DNA of 64,000 nt from Desmodus rotundus (GCF_022682495.2 NC_071393.1:101607010-101671009), one strand, 5' to 3'; positions 44,326-56,800 are shown, numbered from the stretch's first letter. Program-made: numbers and translations. The notes: generated from the letters alone by a model not told the origin.

Positions 44326-45688
44326 GAAAGCATCGGCAGACTGGGAGAGAAATACAAAGAGGACGAACCTCAAATCAGCTCCCAAGCTGCCAGAGCAGAG
44401 TACATTCAGCTTAGGCTGCTGTGTTTGGTCTTCCTTTAATTGAACTTGGGAAGTACCACTGATCAGCGGGAGCGGTGGCCAGGCTGCCGAGCTACTGCCT
44501 GGATTGCTGTCAGAAAATGATTACCATGAAACTTCCTGAAGACCGTGCCCACGTATTCTGCTCATTATAGGAAACTGCTATGTGGCCCACATGCCTCCAA
44601 CTCGGAGTCCCTTAGAGAAGGGAAGGCTGTGGCTTTCTCCTTAGAAGTTCCCCTCAGAACATGTGCTGTCCATGGACTGCTCCCTAAAAGGAAAGAGTCA
44701 TGGACCCGAAATCAGCATGGCTAGAAAGCAGTAGCGAACGTATCAGGCTTGGCTGCAACGAGCTGATAAAGAATTTCAAATGGGGGTATTGCTCTGTAGA
44801 AGCACAACTCTCTTATTTCGTCTGCTGTTAATGTAGTTGGTTTTTAACTGGGCCCACAGTAGCTACTGGTATTTCTGCTTATGTTAGCACCACTTTTCTC
44901 TCCCACGCAAAAAATCTATCTTAAGCATATTGTGAGTTTAGAGCATGTTAGAGGAAGTGGTCTCTCATTGAGGAGCAGGGAAAGTTGATTTTGCCAGCAT
45001 TTAGGGAACACTTTGCACCAGGAATCCTAGAGTAAATAGAATACGGTTCCAGATTCAATGAATCAGAGCTGAATCATATTTAAGTGTGTGCTGCATTTTG
45101 AGGGATTCCCTCTGGCCCCTGCTCCTACGGGATGAAAAGCATTGCTTTTCCTGTGCAAAGAAAAACCATTGATTACACCCAGACCACTAAAATGTCTTTG
45201 TGGTGACGTCGTGAATGCATCGAGTGTTTGTTGTGGCGCAACTAACACAACTTTCTAGATTAGCGAAAAGTGATTTCTTCTTTCTCATAAACAGAACATT
45301 TAGCTCTGTCTCTGCCACTTTGAATCCAAACAGATCTATCTGTCTGGCCCCCTCCCTTGTCCTCCACCTCCAAGGGCACTACCATCTTGTCAATCTCATG
45401 GTATGTTTTTGTATCGCTGCCCTGTCTGTTCCTAGTAATTAAGGACTCTCTGAACAATGTGAAAATAGATTACTCTTCATCTGGTTTCTTGGAAGAACTG
45501 TGCATGAGGGTAGCTTTTCACATAAAAGGCTAAACCACAGAGAGAGTCCAGGAGGTAGAAAATGAATGGCCAAGGTGACTTGCTTTTCTTAGCTCTTCGA
45601 GACTGTAGGCACTGCTAGTGCAGTGGTGGGAGCCCGGACAGACGCTGGGCAAAGTACCATGGGGCTCTCCCCTCCATGCCATGTTTTA
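44326..45688. other. Unique DNA, nothing recognised
   Basis: 1.4 kb without an assigned repeat, exon or RNA gene. Confidence 0.5.
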
Positions 45689-45689
45689 C

Positions 45690-45850
45690 CAACTTGTGAC
45701 CTTGGCCAAATGAATTCACCTCTCTGAACCTCAGTTCTCATCTGTAAAATAGGGATGATAAGGCCTACCTTGCCCGGTTATTGTAGGGATTGCAAAAACT
45801 GGGTATAAAGTGCCTACACCGGTATATGGTCATTGAGAGTAGGTATTGTT
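45690..45850 (+). repeat. MIR SINE
   Basis: 'CAACTTGTGACCTTGGCCAAATGA', 'CACCTCTCTGAACCTCAGTTCTCATCTGTAAAATAGGGATGATAAGG' and 'GGTATATGGTCATTGAGAG' match MIR in order. Confidence 0.92.
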
Positions 45851-46149
45851 GTTAGGCTGTGGTTGTCACTGTCATTAGCACTACCTCCACTAGTAGCTCT
45901 GGGGTATGGGAAGGACAAAGGAGAACTTGACTGCTGTTGGCCTCCCATGCCCATAGGACAGAGATTTAATCTTTAAGACTACCTGCCTTTCTTCCTGTAG
46001 TGGCTAAAATTGCTCCTAAAACAATAAAAGTAAACATAAAATTTGGAACCACATAGGAGTAAAAGCAAAGAATGCAGTTTCCTCACTCCAGCAGGGAATC
46101 CCTTAGCTGAGTGGATTCCTTCTTCCTCCCCTGTTTGCTTCCTTCCCCC
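45851..46149. other. Short unique stretch
   Basis: No recognised feature. Confidence 0.45.
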
Positions 46150-46310
46150 TGTAAATACCGACAGGCACCCACCGAGCACATGCAAGGTTCAGGGGTGAGC
46201 TGCAGGGGCCAGAGTTGACGAGACATGGGTTCTGTCCGCAAGGGCCTTGCTACCTGCCAGAGGAGAGGGGATGCCCGTAAACACCTTGAAATTAAGCAGA
46301 AAATGATAGG
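46150..46310 (-). mobile_element. L2 LINE 3' region (antisense)
   Basis: 'CGACAGGCACCCACCGAGCACATGCAAGG', 'GACATGGGTTCTGTCCGCAAGGGCCTTGCTACC' and 'TGAAATTAAGCAGAAAATG' follow the antisense L2 3' end, diverged. Confidence 0.6.
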
Positions 46311-46414
46311 ACCATAAGAAAGATACCACTAAAGGGCTATGGAATTTTAGCTGGAATTGGGACATGCAGGTTTTACGAAACAGCCATCCTAACATGACCA
46401 AGAACAGAGATTCT

Positions 46415-46613
46415 GGCCCTGGCTGTGGTGGCTCAGTTGGTTGGAGCATTGTCCCATCCACCGAAAAGTCGCAGGTTTGATTCCTGGTCAAGGCACCAGG
46501 TAGGTGGTGGGTTCAGTACCAGGTTGGGGCATGTGAGTGGGAGTGTAGCAACCAATCGATGTTTCTCTTTCTCTCTCAAATCTGTAACTGTATCCTTAGG
46601 GCAAGGATTTAAA
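46415..46613 (+). mobile_element. VES-type SINE
   Basis: Head GGCCCTGGCTGTGGTGGC, A-box region 'TGGCTCAGTTGG', B box with C-to-T change (GGTTTGATTCC), VES body 'GGGGCATGTGAGTGGGAGTG', 'CAACCAATCGATGTTTCTC', and the diagnostic tail 'TATCCTTAGGGCAAGGATTTAAAA'. A decayed duplication is possible (AAGAACAGAGATTCT before, AAGAGCCACAGAGTCT after). Non-coding; frames inside it are incidental. Confidence 0.93.
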
Positions 46614-46634
46614 AGAAGAGCCACAGAGTCTGGG

Positions 46635-46855
46635 ATGGGACCACCAAGTGTGACCCTTGGCCTTGCTACTTAACATAGTGTGGCTCCTTGAATAGGCGAA
46701 GTCCCATCTCTGTGTTTCTGCTTCCTCATCCTTAAAATGGGGACAATAACAGTACCTACCTCTCAGGGTTGTTGTAGAGATTAAGTGAGATATGTAAAGG
46801 GCTTAGAAAAGGGCCTGGCACAGACACAGTGAGTGCTCTCTGAGTGTTTGTTAGA
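46635..46855 (+). repeat. MIR SINE
   Basis: 'GTGTGACCCTTGGCCTTGCTACTTAA', 'TTTCTGCTTCCTCATCCTTAAAATGGGGACAATAA', 'CTACCTCTCAGGGTTGTTGTAGAGATTAAG' and 'AAGGGCCTGGCACAGA' are well preserved MIR core and tail. A short stretch between head and core looks inserted. Confidence 0.92.
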
Positions 46856-49800
46856 TGAATTTGCCCAAGTGCAGGTGTGGATTTACCCGTTGAGCAAGGT
46901 GGGCAGTGTCCTTCCAGGGGGAGGGCAGCGCACGCCAAGTCAGAAACTGCACTGAGGCGAAGGGTTGGGGAAGGTGAGGCAGGGAGGGAAAGGCAGCGTC
47001 GGAAAGACTAGGGGGCCTCTGCAGTGTCAGGCCAGGAATCTCAGACCTCACTCCACGTGTGTGATGCTGGAATCGGAACCTGTCGTAGGTCCCCACATCT
47101 CAGTTCCAGTGAACATGGCCATGAACGAGATGCCGGCAGGCATGAAGTCGAAGCTTGGATTATCAGGGCTCAACACATAGGCCTGAACTGACACCTCGGG
47201 AAGATGCACAGTACAGCCCTCTCAGGAAGTTAAACTGGGGTGGGGGGAGTTGAGGAAGGGGAGGTGCGGAGATCTGGGGGGTTGCGGGGAGGAAACCACA
47301 CCATTACACCCATCTACTGCTTCCTTTTCAGGTTACAGACTTTTCTTCTTTAGGATATAGTCAGCTGTCTGGTTTGGGTTTCGGTTTCTGTGTGTGGAGC
47401 CTTGCAGTGCGTGCAGTCGTCTCTACTGTCTGTGCTAGGCTGCAGGGGCGGTGGGGATGATTAAAACCCATCACAGGAGACCGTCATCTCCACAAGTGGC
47501 ACTGTGCCGGGATGTGGACTCTGCTCGCCACTCCCTCCTCTATGCACCTCTCGGCTGGATTCAGCAGGACTTCAGGAAGCGGCTGCCCGCAGTTCACAGG
47601 GTCCCTGAGAGGACGCCCTGTCATCTGGGCATTAGTTTTTAAATGAAATATCGGAGGGTTGGAACACCTTAGGTTTGACACACTTTCAACTTCAGCTGTG
47701 TAAAGGCTACTTTCGATTTTTAAAAAAATCATCCAAGTTATTATGAGGGGGTAATATTGCTTTATAAATGTTACGGCGATGAGGGGGCAGTTCCTCAGAT
47801 CTCACGTTAGTCATGTAAAGTTCTTTTTGGAACGAGGTAGTGTACAATAGATCTAAGTCTGTACCAAATCAAGACCAGTTATCATAAAATGTCTGGGTGA
47901 GACATGGGAACAATGAAGTGATCAAGTGCAACTCTAAAGTAATTTGTTGCTCTGAAACCTGCTATGCGTCTTCCCACGGAGGGACTGGGGGTGAAATATC
48001 ACCTTATTAACAACTGGAAGAGCAATCTTCGGGCCCAGGCTGCACTTTGCCGGCAGTCGTGGTTCACCCGAAGGAATCTGGAATGATCTCCAGGCAGGTG
48101 CCTGGAGCCCTCTCTCAGAGGTTACCTTGCCAGCTATGAAGGTAGATAAGCACATTTGTAAATAATGGGGAGTATGTGCTGATTCCAGCTTCGAAGGCAC
48201 TTCTTCCCCATACTTCTCCAGTGACTCTGCTCAGAGACTCACAACTGGTCTTGGAAACTATTATTTATCCTTTACATCCTTGCTGAAGAGTGCAGTTGGT
48301 CCCCATCTGTCTGACGGCCAAGCCACACCACCTTCGATGGGAGCAGCACATGTTTGTCCACAGGCAGAATTTGGCTCTTCCAAACTTAGGCTTAAAGGGC
48401 CTGTTTAATAGATTATGTAAGAAAGAGTGAGGTCATATAAACAGTCATGGCTCCTACCTGGAACCAAAAGTCGTCCTTATTTGGTGCTTCCAAAGTTAGA
48501 AAACAATACAGGCAACGGACGTTCTCTCGGGATCAGTGAAGAAATAATGGCCGCCTTGTTCTCCACCATGGGCTTTGTGACGGTGTCGGCACAGCAGGCT
48601 GCCGGCTGCTTTTAGCTCTTGAAGTTTGGACTGGTTTCTTTCACCCTCTCTGCCCGCTTAGAAGGAACAATTTGGGAGCCCCCTGAATCCCCCACCTGCT
48701 GTCAGGATGCCCAGGCATCCTTGGGGGGAAGGTCTACAATTGGGCTCTGGGGCGAGGCGGGGAGGGGCTCCATAGCCCTTGGGGGGGAGAGAGAGAAAAG
48801 TGGGCCCTGCTACTCTGCAGAGCCCTTCAGCAGCTGAGTCTCAGAAGACATAGCATAACACTTCTCTCGGATCATCATTTGGCCAAGCTAAAGGGAGATC
48901 AAATTTCATCCTTAAATAACTGTCTTCTGTCTGTGTAAACAGTCACAGCCATTAGTCTTACACTTCAGACCTCAGCCCGCAGATCTGGACTGGTTTCTTC
49001 TTCAGACCTGAACTCTGGGGGCCAGTCTTCCCTGCTTTCTGCAGCCTCCGATGCCTGAATCGGAGCCTGCAGCCTACTTTCCGAGTCTTAAAAAGCCATT
49101 CTTGAGTGCGTACAATTAAGGGGGGCGGGGAGTGAAGAAAATCCATTTACTTCTCCTCTCGGGACCTAAATCCATTTTAGTATCCCACTTGCATCAAACA
49201 AGAAGTGCCAGAATATTAAAGCACGACATTCTGGTTCTTTTTCCATGGAAAGAGAGGTTATACGAAGGAGGGCTGGATTTCTGCAGAGCGGGCAAGAAGC
49301 CTGTCCAGGGGTTGTCTCATTGAAGAAGTAAATATATTCAGTGGCTATAAAGATTTTTGCTAAGTAAATTTATTCCAATTTTAGGGACAGAAAGGCAGGA
49401 GTTTCCCTGCTCCTTGAAGTTGCTTTATAGATATAAATTTCTGCATGAGGTGCTCTAAAGCAAGAATGAAACAGCAGCTTCACCTCTTCTGCATGCTCGA
49501 GAATTTGAGGAACAAAGGAGAATGCAATGGGTGATTGGTTCTGCTCTCTGAAGGCCCACCCTGACTGTGAGGGGACCCTGGCTATTCCCTGCCGTAGACG
49601 TGCGCAGCCTCTACCGGCAGGAGGACGCACTTGGAGGCTGCCTCTCTGCAGATGTCTTTGAAAGTCAAAACCGTGAGAAGGAAATCCACTGACGCTCTGT
49701 CATTGTGACAATGTAGCCACGTCCCAAACGACACTCATATCAATGGGATGGGGAGAGATTTTGAAAGAAAGCAGAGAATCCCCTACCTACCATGAAGAGC

Positions 49801-49989
49801 AGCTTATTTTATAGCCCGGAAGCCACGGAATCTTTCTGAAATTTGTCCTTGAGGGGGCTAAACTGTAAACTTATTCCTTAGCCACACATTAGGTCTGAAT
49901 AAGCAACAGTGTAAGAATATGAGAGTTGATGTTTCAGGAAGCAGTGGAGAGCTTCACAGTGTTTGTTACTAAATGCAAGTTTTAGGAAC
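46856..49989. other. Long unique stretch, no gene seen
   Basis: 3.1 kb with no assigned repeat. A G-rich cluster (tracts of 4, 6, 4, 6 and 4 G at 47237-47289, with two longer loops) is a weaker quadruplex candidate. Open frames are short. No exon recognised. Confidence 0.5.
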
Positions 49990-50270
49990 TCTGTGATTTA
50001 ACCAAAGTGATTGCTTCTGGTAGCAATTCAATGGAGTTGTCTTATCAAATTAAGTTTTATCAAGTTTTCTCTGATAGGGATATTCACCAGCCTTCTCTCC
50101 AACATGATGTGCGCTCACTCCATTTATGCAAGTGAGGCTGGAGTCGCCCTGTAATATAAATGAGGTCACCTTAATTGGCCTATTTTAATGCTCTGCCACT
50201 ATGGGGACATCAGAGTCTCAGTGAACAAGCAAGTCGCCTGTTAGGGGGCAAGATCTCATGGTAGAAATTC
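49990..50270. promoter_or_regulatory. Candidate conserved non-coding block
   Basis: Repeat-free sequence of enhancer-like texture: 'TTTATGCAAGTGAGGCTGGAG' (an octamer-like TATGCAAG), 'CCCTGTAATATAAATGAGGTCACCTTAATTGG' (a nuclear-receptor-like AGGTCA next to an AATTGG), and 'CCTATTTTAATGCTCTGCC'. I infer possible constraint from motif mix and absence of repeats only. Confidence 0.25.
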
Positions 50271-50754
50271 CTCACTTGCAAGGTTTAGAAAACTCGGTTC
50301 TTTAGTCAGTGTCTTGCATGGACACAAACCTTAACCTAAATATAGAGAGCTAAAAAACAAATGTTCCATGGCAGAGCTCCTTTAAATGAGCTCAGTTAAT
50401 CTATTCATCTGTGTGTGCTGACTCGTGCCTACATATTAGAAGCCAAATCCAAAAAAAGACAAAGCAAGCCTGTGGCTCAGCCCTAGGAAAGACGTGGAAC
50501 GACTGAGTATAACTCTGAGCAGAGGAGCCACTGACAGCCGCTGCAGGCCCAGGGTAGGAAGGAGAGATGCTGGTGCACCGCAATCGTTCTCATTAATTAA
50601 CACCACATTTTGGCTTTACAAGTGTCTTTGGCACGTTAAGATTTCTCCATTCATCGTGATTCTTCTCGGTTTTCAAACCATCTTATGGTCTAGGTTTCAA
50701 ACTTCTGGTAAGATCAGAAGCTCGGTAGGGGTGTTAGCCATTGATGATTTTTAG
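50271..50754. other. Unique DNA, nothing recognised
   Basis: About 480 bp ending at the TA target of the mariner element; no recognised feature. Confidence 0.5.
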
Positions 50755-50756
50755 TA

Positions 50757-51301
50757 TTGGGTTGGCCAAAAAGTTCATTTAGTTTTTTCTGTACGATGGC
50801 TCTAGTAGGGCTTAGTTGTCTTTAACTTCATTTGAAACAATTTTGTGAGATTGTATCATGACAACTGTTATATCAGCATGCATTTTTAAAAAACATCAAA
50901 ATTGGTGAAGTTTTATGTAGCCATTTTGATATTGAAGATAGAAGAAAAGCAACCTTTTTGGTATATTATGCTTTATTATTCATTATTTCCCGAGGCAACT
51001 GAAACACACAAAAAGTTGTGCAGTATATAGAGAAGGTGCTGTGACTGATTGAATGTGTCAAAGGTGGTTTGTGAAGTTCCTCGGTACTATTGACGTTTTT
51101 GCCAAATAATTCTTTGCTGTGGGGCTGTCTTATGCATTGAAAGATGTTTAGCAGCACCCCTGGCCTCTGCCCTCTAGAAGACAATAGTGGGAAAATAGCC
51201 AACGTACTTAAAATATCCAAAGCAATTAAGTTATTGGTGAAAATGAAAAAACATGTCTTTTATTAAAAAAAAAATCTAAATGGACTTTTTGGCCAACCCA
51301 A
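50757..51301 (+). mobile_element. Composite, internally deleted mariner transposon
   Basis: 545 bp bounded by terminal inverted repeats TTGGGTTGGCCAAAAAGTTC (left) and its near-complement at 51282-51301, with the TA target duplicated at 50755-50756 and 51302-51303. The left part is mariner 5' UTR and the start of the transposase; 'GAAGGTGCTGTGACTGATTGAATGTGTC' (51034-51061) is the second helix-turn-helix region, with stops and lost bases. The right part ('AATATCCAAAGCAATTAAGTTATTGGTGAAAATG') returns to mariner. The catalytic DD34D domain is missing. Between them sits a MER20 fragment (listed separately). A full-length mariner is about 1.3 kb. Confidence 0.93.
51081..51188 (-). repeat. MER20 fragment inside the mariner
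   Basis: 'TCGGTACTATTGACGTTTTTG', 'AATTCTTTGCTGTGGGGCTGTC', 'GCATTGAAAGATGTTTAGCAGCACCCCTGGCCTCTGCC' are the antisense left two-thirds of MER20, an old eutherian hAT element. Both MER20 termini (CAGTGGTTCTCAACC type) are absent, so it did not arrive by ordinary transposition into the mariner. Confidence 0.82.
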
Positions 51302-51303
51302 TA

Positions 51304-52508
51304 CTTTCATATTTCTGCCTTTCCAGGGTTCCCCAAAATGTGCTTAAATAAAATTTTTTTAATCAATGGCCAGGATGACAACGTTCTATGCCTTCATCTC
51401 TTAAACCTAGGAAGCAATTCTTGAGAAAGAAGAAGAGATTTGGACTCCCATTTCCATAACGGGAATGTCTAAAGGGGACATGACAGGATGCAAAAGAGGT
51501 CCCCACAGTCTGGAGACTTTGTGTGGTGCCTTTTGCTCCCCCCTGAAGCCAGAGACCTACTCGTACGGTCAAGTTTGTTGTGCTCTCCCTGAATTCTGGC
51601 CACGCATTTACCTCATTTTGTTACTTACTGGTGGCTTCCCATTTCTTCGAGAAAGCCAGCTCGTGGAAGCCACCTGAGGAGGAGTCAGGACAAGAAAAGG
51701 TGTTTGGAAGCGGTCCAGAGGTTGAAGGGAGAACTGTTCTCGAAAAGCCATCCCTGACCCCAGCGGTTTTACCACACTATGCAGTGTTTGGGTAACATAC
51801 CGGGTCATGGTGTTAGAATTTTTATAATTGGATGGATCTATGCTTTTGCTATCTTTGGAGAAATGAGTTTTATGACTGTTTCTATTTAAAGAGAACAAAA
51901 CAATAACAAGGAAAACCCCAATTCCTATTACTCTACCTCCTCCACGCACATAGTATTCTAATGTGGTTTATTCTTGAAACTGACTCATTCAGCTTTTCTC
52001 CTGGAAGTTGTCAGTGTGGATGCCTGGTTAATGGAGAAAACCAGTGCAGTGCCCAGGCACCATGCCATGACTCATTCCTGGCATTTCAGGGGCTTTGTAA
52101 TGGAAATCTCCTAGTTCCAGGCTACGGTTCCTACCAAGTGGATACGTGAATATTAATGAAACGAAGCACAGTCTCCACAGGCCCGCATGACGCTCACCAT
52201 AGATCCAGTGTCTGTTATGAAGTCATAACCCACGCATGCTTGAATACCACAATATTGTTTTAATTAGCCTTTTAAAGCACAGTAAAATATTTGGCTTTAG
52301 CAAAAGGAGGAAGTTCTAGAATATGTTGGAACTGTTTTGTTAAAAGGGCATTTTTGCCTACTAAATTAGTCTCCCGGGGTTATACTAGTATCTGAATGCT
52401 TTTTAAATAGTGTCTGATGACCTACAGGCAATTCTCATTCGTGTGTTTTCTCTCACAGCCTCCCTCCCTGCCTACCTGTCTATAAGGCGTGTGCATGTGC
52501 ATACACAC
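51304..52508. other. Unique DNA, nothing recognised
   Basis: 1.2 kb without an assigned repeat or exon. Confidence 0.5.
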
Positions 52509-52692
52509 AATGCTCACACTCTCTCACGCACATGCACACAACACCCACGCTCTCTCGTGCACACACACCCAACACTCACTCTCTCACGCGCATGCACACA
52601 ACACTCACGCTGTCTCACACACATGCACACAACACTCACGCTGTCTCACACGTATGCAAACAACACTCACACTCTCTCACGTGCATACACAC
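52509..52692 (+). repeat. 31-bp minisatellite, six units
   Basis: Units of 31, 31, 29, 31, 31 and 31 bp, each of the form AACACTCACGCTGTCTCACA plus ACATGCACAC with variants, starting at 52509, 52540, 52571, 52600, 52631 and 52662. Because the unit has no stop in any plus-strand frame and 31 is not a multiple of 3, all three plus frames stay open through it (128, 70 and 85 codons); these are not genes. Confidence 0.95.
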
Positions 52693-53482
52693 ATGGGATA
52701 ATCCCAGCCTTCTATTTTACCTTCTGCTTGACCCAGCCTTGTCCCCAAACTTCTTGCAAGTGTCATTTCCCTTTCTTAGTACTATGTGAGATTTAAAAAG
52801 TAGCAAAACAGCCAAGAAAGACAGCAGGAAGAAGTGGGGGAAACAAAGAAGACAAATATTTCAAACACTTACTTTTTATTGACTTGGGTTTGAATTTTGT
52901 CTGACAGACTGGTAGAATTTTGTGGAAACTCTCAGATGAGCCAGCTTCCCATCATTCTTGGAGATTGCGATGGAAGGTCAAATATTTAAAGTTGGTTTTT
53001 GGGTAATTCTTATTCCATTGGATGAGGGATATTTTTGAACTGCTAATTGGAAAGTAGACAATTTAGAAGATATTTTCAGCAAAAGAAGAGAATGAGCAAT
53101 ATACCTTATCACTCAGCCACTTTATTCTGATCCTGTCTTCTCTAACAATAGCTCCCTGCTACGTGCTCTTAAAACACAAAAGCTAATATTATGAGAAATG
53201 AATTACATGAAAAACAGTCTAATTTTTTCTAAAAGTGCTAAAAATACCAATCTGCAACCAAGAATGTTTAAACTTTCTTCCCTTTTCAGACGATGCAAGA
53301 TTCTAGGAGGCACAGACTGGATTTCAGAAGACACCCTGAGGTCTGGGCATGAGGACAGGTTTTAGTTCATAGGAGTAAACACTTCAAGACAAGGGCATCC
53401 AAAGTGAATGCCGTATCATTTCGCTAGTGCTGAGCTGTAGCTATGCAAACCACTGTTCTCCATCTCCATTTTTTGGAAATGG
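52693..53482. other. Unique DNA, nothing recognised
   Basis: About 800 bp, AT-rich, without an assigned repeat or exon. Confidence 0.5.
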
Positions 53483-53484
53483 CT

Positions 53485-53560
53485 GGTGATGGGAAGGTAT
53501 TATGTTTATATTTTTTCATGGAGAAACTGAGGCACAAGAGATTACATTCCTAGACTTAGA
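53485..53560 (-). repeat. MIR fragment (antisense)
   Basis: 'TTTTTTCATGGAGAAACTGAGGCACAAGAGATTACATTCC' is the antisense MIR core. Confidence 0.65.
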
Positions 53561-53820
53561 ACCTAGTGCTGTGTTCCCAAGGCCCTGTTTGTAGTTGGGA
53601 GGCCACTCTGAACCAACCCACTTTTGCATTGCTGGTTCCCCCATGGCAACTATTCCCCATGCTTATCCTTCCCCATCCACCTCTCAGAATACACGGAGGA
53701 AAGTACTTCTGTTTGATAGCCATCACAGTTTGACTGGAGGGTCTTGTCTGGGACCTGAGACAGAGAGGACCGGGTGGGAGAGTGACTGGAGGATTTGGAG
53801 GCAAAGTGACGGTGGGACAG

Positions 53821-53847
53821 GTGTGTGTGTGGTGTGTGTGTGTGTGT
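53821..53847 (+). repeat. (GT)n microsatellite
   Basis: Thirteen GT units with one extra G interrupting after the fifth unit. Confidence 0.95.
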
Positions 53848-56800
53848 CCAGAGAAGATGGAGCCTGTGTAATCGAAGTGCCACTGGGGCCACCTTCCCTT
53901 ATCTTCTACTTGTGGGTGGCTTGTGCCCCATCCGCCGTCCTGTGCTGTGTCTGCTGGGAAACCTCACCGGCGTGCCTGAAGTCAGTGTGCATTTCTTTAT
54001 ACAGAACTCTCTTCCTAGGCTTCGCGGAGCTGTAGAATAAGGACTGTGAAAGTGAAAACTAACAGGATTGGTCTTAACACGACTGCCAGATTCTCTGTTT
54101 GAGAAAAAAAATTACTTCTCAGGAAATAAAAATGCCTGGTGAATTGGGCACTAAATAATTGCCGCTCATTTTTTAATGTTTCTTGTTGAGGGGGTGACTT
54201 GCAGGCCTGTGACTGAGACACCAGGACTGTGCATGTCTCTGGACTGTGAGCAGAGGGAATGTGGAGGGTCGTACCATGGATACTGAGGCTTTTTTAATGT
54301 ATGATTACTTCTTGATACGGTTATTTGAAGGGAAAGTTAACTAAACTTAAGTTACTTAAATTTAGCCACATTTACTAAATCCGCTTTTCTGGAAAATGTG
54401 AAAGATGAAAAGATGATTTAGTTGAAACAAGATCCGGAAACCTCTATTTCAGCACATTCTTCAGTTTATAATGTCAAGGTTTAAAGAAAACTTAAAGTAA
54501 CAGTATCGCTGAGACCTAATGAAGCAGTTTATATTTTTAATTTTTTATTTTAGAAACTTGTTGCCATGAAGAGTAAAGAAACCTCATGCTTTCAATCTTT
54601 TTCATTGACACTGCCAGTAAGAGTGTTATTATTGTTAGATAATCATAATGGTATGTTCTGGAGGCTCTTCTTCCCTCACCCGACACACCCAGTTCCCTCA
54701 CGCCCTGCCAGCAGAGCCAGGGAAAGAATAAAGCAATGTCTTATTTGCTTTCAGAATTTGATTCTCTATTGCTTTAGAGACATGCTGGGGTTTGCTCCTA
54801 AACTATTATTAAATTTCTAATGTCCATCCAGGTTTAGGTTCATTCGTATGAAGAACCAAGAAAACATTAGTGAACCGGTCAGACTGTGGTGCGCAGAACT
54901 TTCCTCCAGGGGCCTCAGCTTAACCTCGCGGCGAGAGGGCTGTGGACCCCAGCACCTGGCTGGGGAGTGGGAGGAAGGCCAACCTCAGTTTCCTTACCAC
55001 CTGCCTAGTCGTGCCTGTTTTCAAAATTAGATGTGGTCGTGTTTAGAAAGAGATTTTTGCCAACTTTTTTAAAAAGTACTTCACAGATGTTAAATAGTAC
55101 TAAGTTAGAAACTAAACCAGTGTGTGTGCATCCCTCATTATGTATGGGGTTCACCTGGAGGAGCTTTTAGTCACTTCTTGATGGGCCTCCGAGTGAAAAA
55201 TATGCAGGGAGACCAGTTCAGCAGTTTTGTGAAGTTTAAACAAAGTGAGAATTGGAAATCTCCCAAAAGACAAGCCATGGAAGAAAGCTGGGTCAGACGA
55301 CCTCTCCCGATGATGGAAGGATTAATGACTGAGGCAAGGCCTGCTTTAAGAAGAAATACAGAGCTGGGGAAGACAGCTGCCCTAACACTCAATGTGCAGT
55401 GACAGGCCTGGCCTTCCAGGGACTGTGGGGGTGAACATGGTGAGTACACCCGAGGTGGTATTCCATGAGAGAGCCGTGTGGGTCAGGAATCCCTGGATGA
55501 AGAAGGAGCCCTGGTATCCCACAATAGGACCTTTAATGGCCAGGGTGGTGAGGAGTCTGCTGCATGCATGGGAGAACCTTGAGGTGTGGGTGTGTACGGG
55601 GAATGTCACCAGTTGTACAGCAGAAGTAGCTGGGGCTTGCTCAGTTCCATGTCGGCCTCCTGTCTCTACTGTTTCATTCCCTTTGCTGTTCTCTCTGGCT
55701 GCTCCACCTCCCCAAGCCAGGCCTGGAGGGGCGGGACTCACAGAAAAGTAAAGTAAGGTGGCTTCCCAGGGGGCTCTTGAGCACTGGTGCCAGTGGTAGC
55801 CAAGTGACAAGCACACACACCGCATCTGGGTCCCCAACTCCCAGCTATATGCCTCCCAGCACACGTTCCATTGGAGGCTCATCTTGTGAATTTTTCTGAC
55901 ATTTCCCAGTTCCTGGCAACCCTGTTCATACTAATGCTTACTGCTCATTGGCTATACTTGAAGCATTGATCCTTATTCCCAACCGTATTTAAGATGGACT
56001 TTCTCAGCACATCAACTTCCCTAGATGTTTTGCTCTGGGCCTATACTTTGACTGTGGCTGAATTCTTCAAATGATACACAGAAAAGATAATGCAATGGAG
56101 AATAAACACATGCCAAATTAAAGCATCAAAGGAATTACACGAAGACAAAACTCCCACTCTTCTAACAACATAGGCCAGCCCTGTTTTTCAGGCATTTGGT
56201 GACTTCAGTTTAAGCAATGCTGCCTTATATGTAGGCCTGTTGGAAAGGAAGGAAATGAAGAAGGAAAAACACTGTTTTCAAAGTTGCTGGCTACCTGGAT
56301 AACCAGCCCTGTGTTCTTGGCAGCCAGAATACTGTTTTCGTCCATTGTTAGCTGCTGTGCAGTGCTGCTAAAGGTGGGCCCTCCCCAGAAAAGCTGTGGA
56401 CCCAGCAAGTACTTGGCCCAGTTCTCGAGGGACGGAAGTGTGTACGGATGCTCTGGCCTTCACAGGGTCAGGCTCCAGGACACTGCGAGAGGACTGCCAT
56501 CTCTCAGAGTCACAGAATCAGCTTCCTTCTGGGATACCCCTGATGGGGATGGACTAGCAGGTGGGTGGCATCCAATTCCAGGATAGCTCATCGGGTTGGC
56601 CTGAAACCCAGGCACTAGTGTTTGGAAGATAAGACAGAGTCTGAGGCACAGGACCATGCAGGGGTCAGGGAAAGTCAGGGAAACTCCCGTTTCTGTCTAG
56701 GAAGACCCCCGTGGGTGGTAGTGATGCCTCAGCCCAACGCAGTCACATGTGTTCTAAGTGAACTTCACCCAAGTTCTTGATCCTAGAGAGGTTGAGAAGA

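Noticed and set aside
53595..54035. 146-codon frame with a Val/Cys-rich centre
   Set aside because: The centre is the translated (GT)n microsatellite; the frame is a composition artefact.
55382..55882. 166-codon minus-strand frame as a gene
   Set aside because: It overlaps a 119-codon frame on the other strand in a GC-rich patch, has no family features, and such lengths occur by chance in 64 kb.
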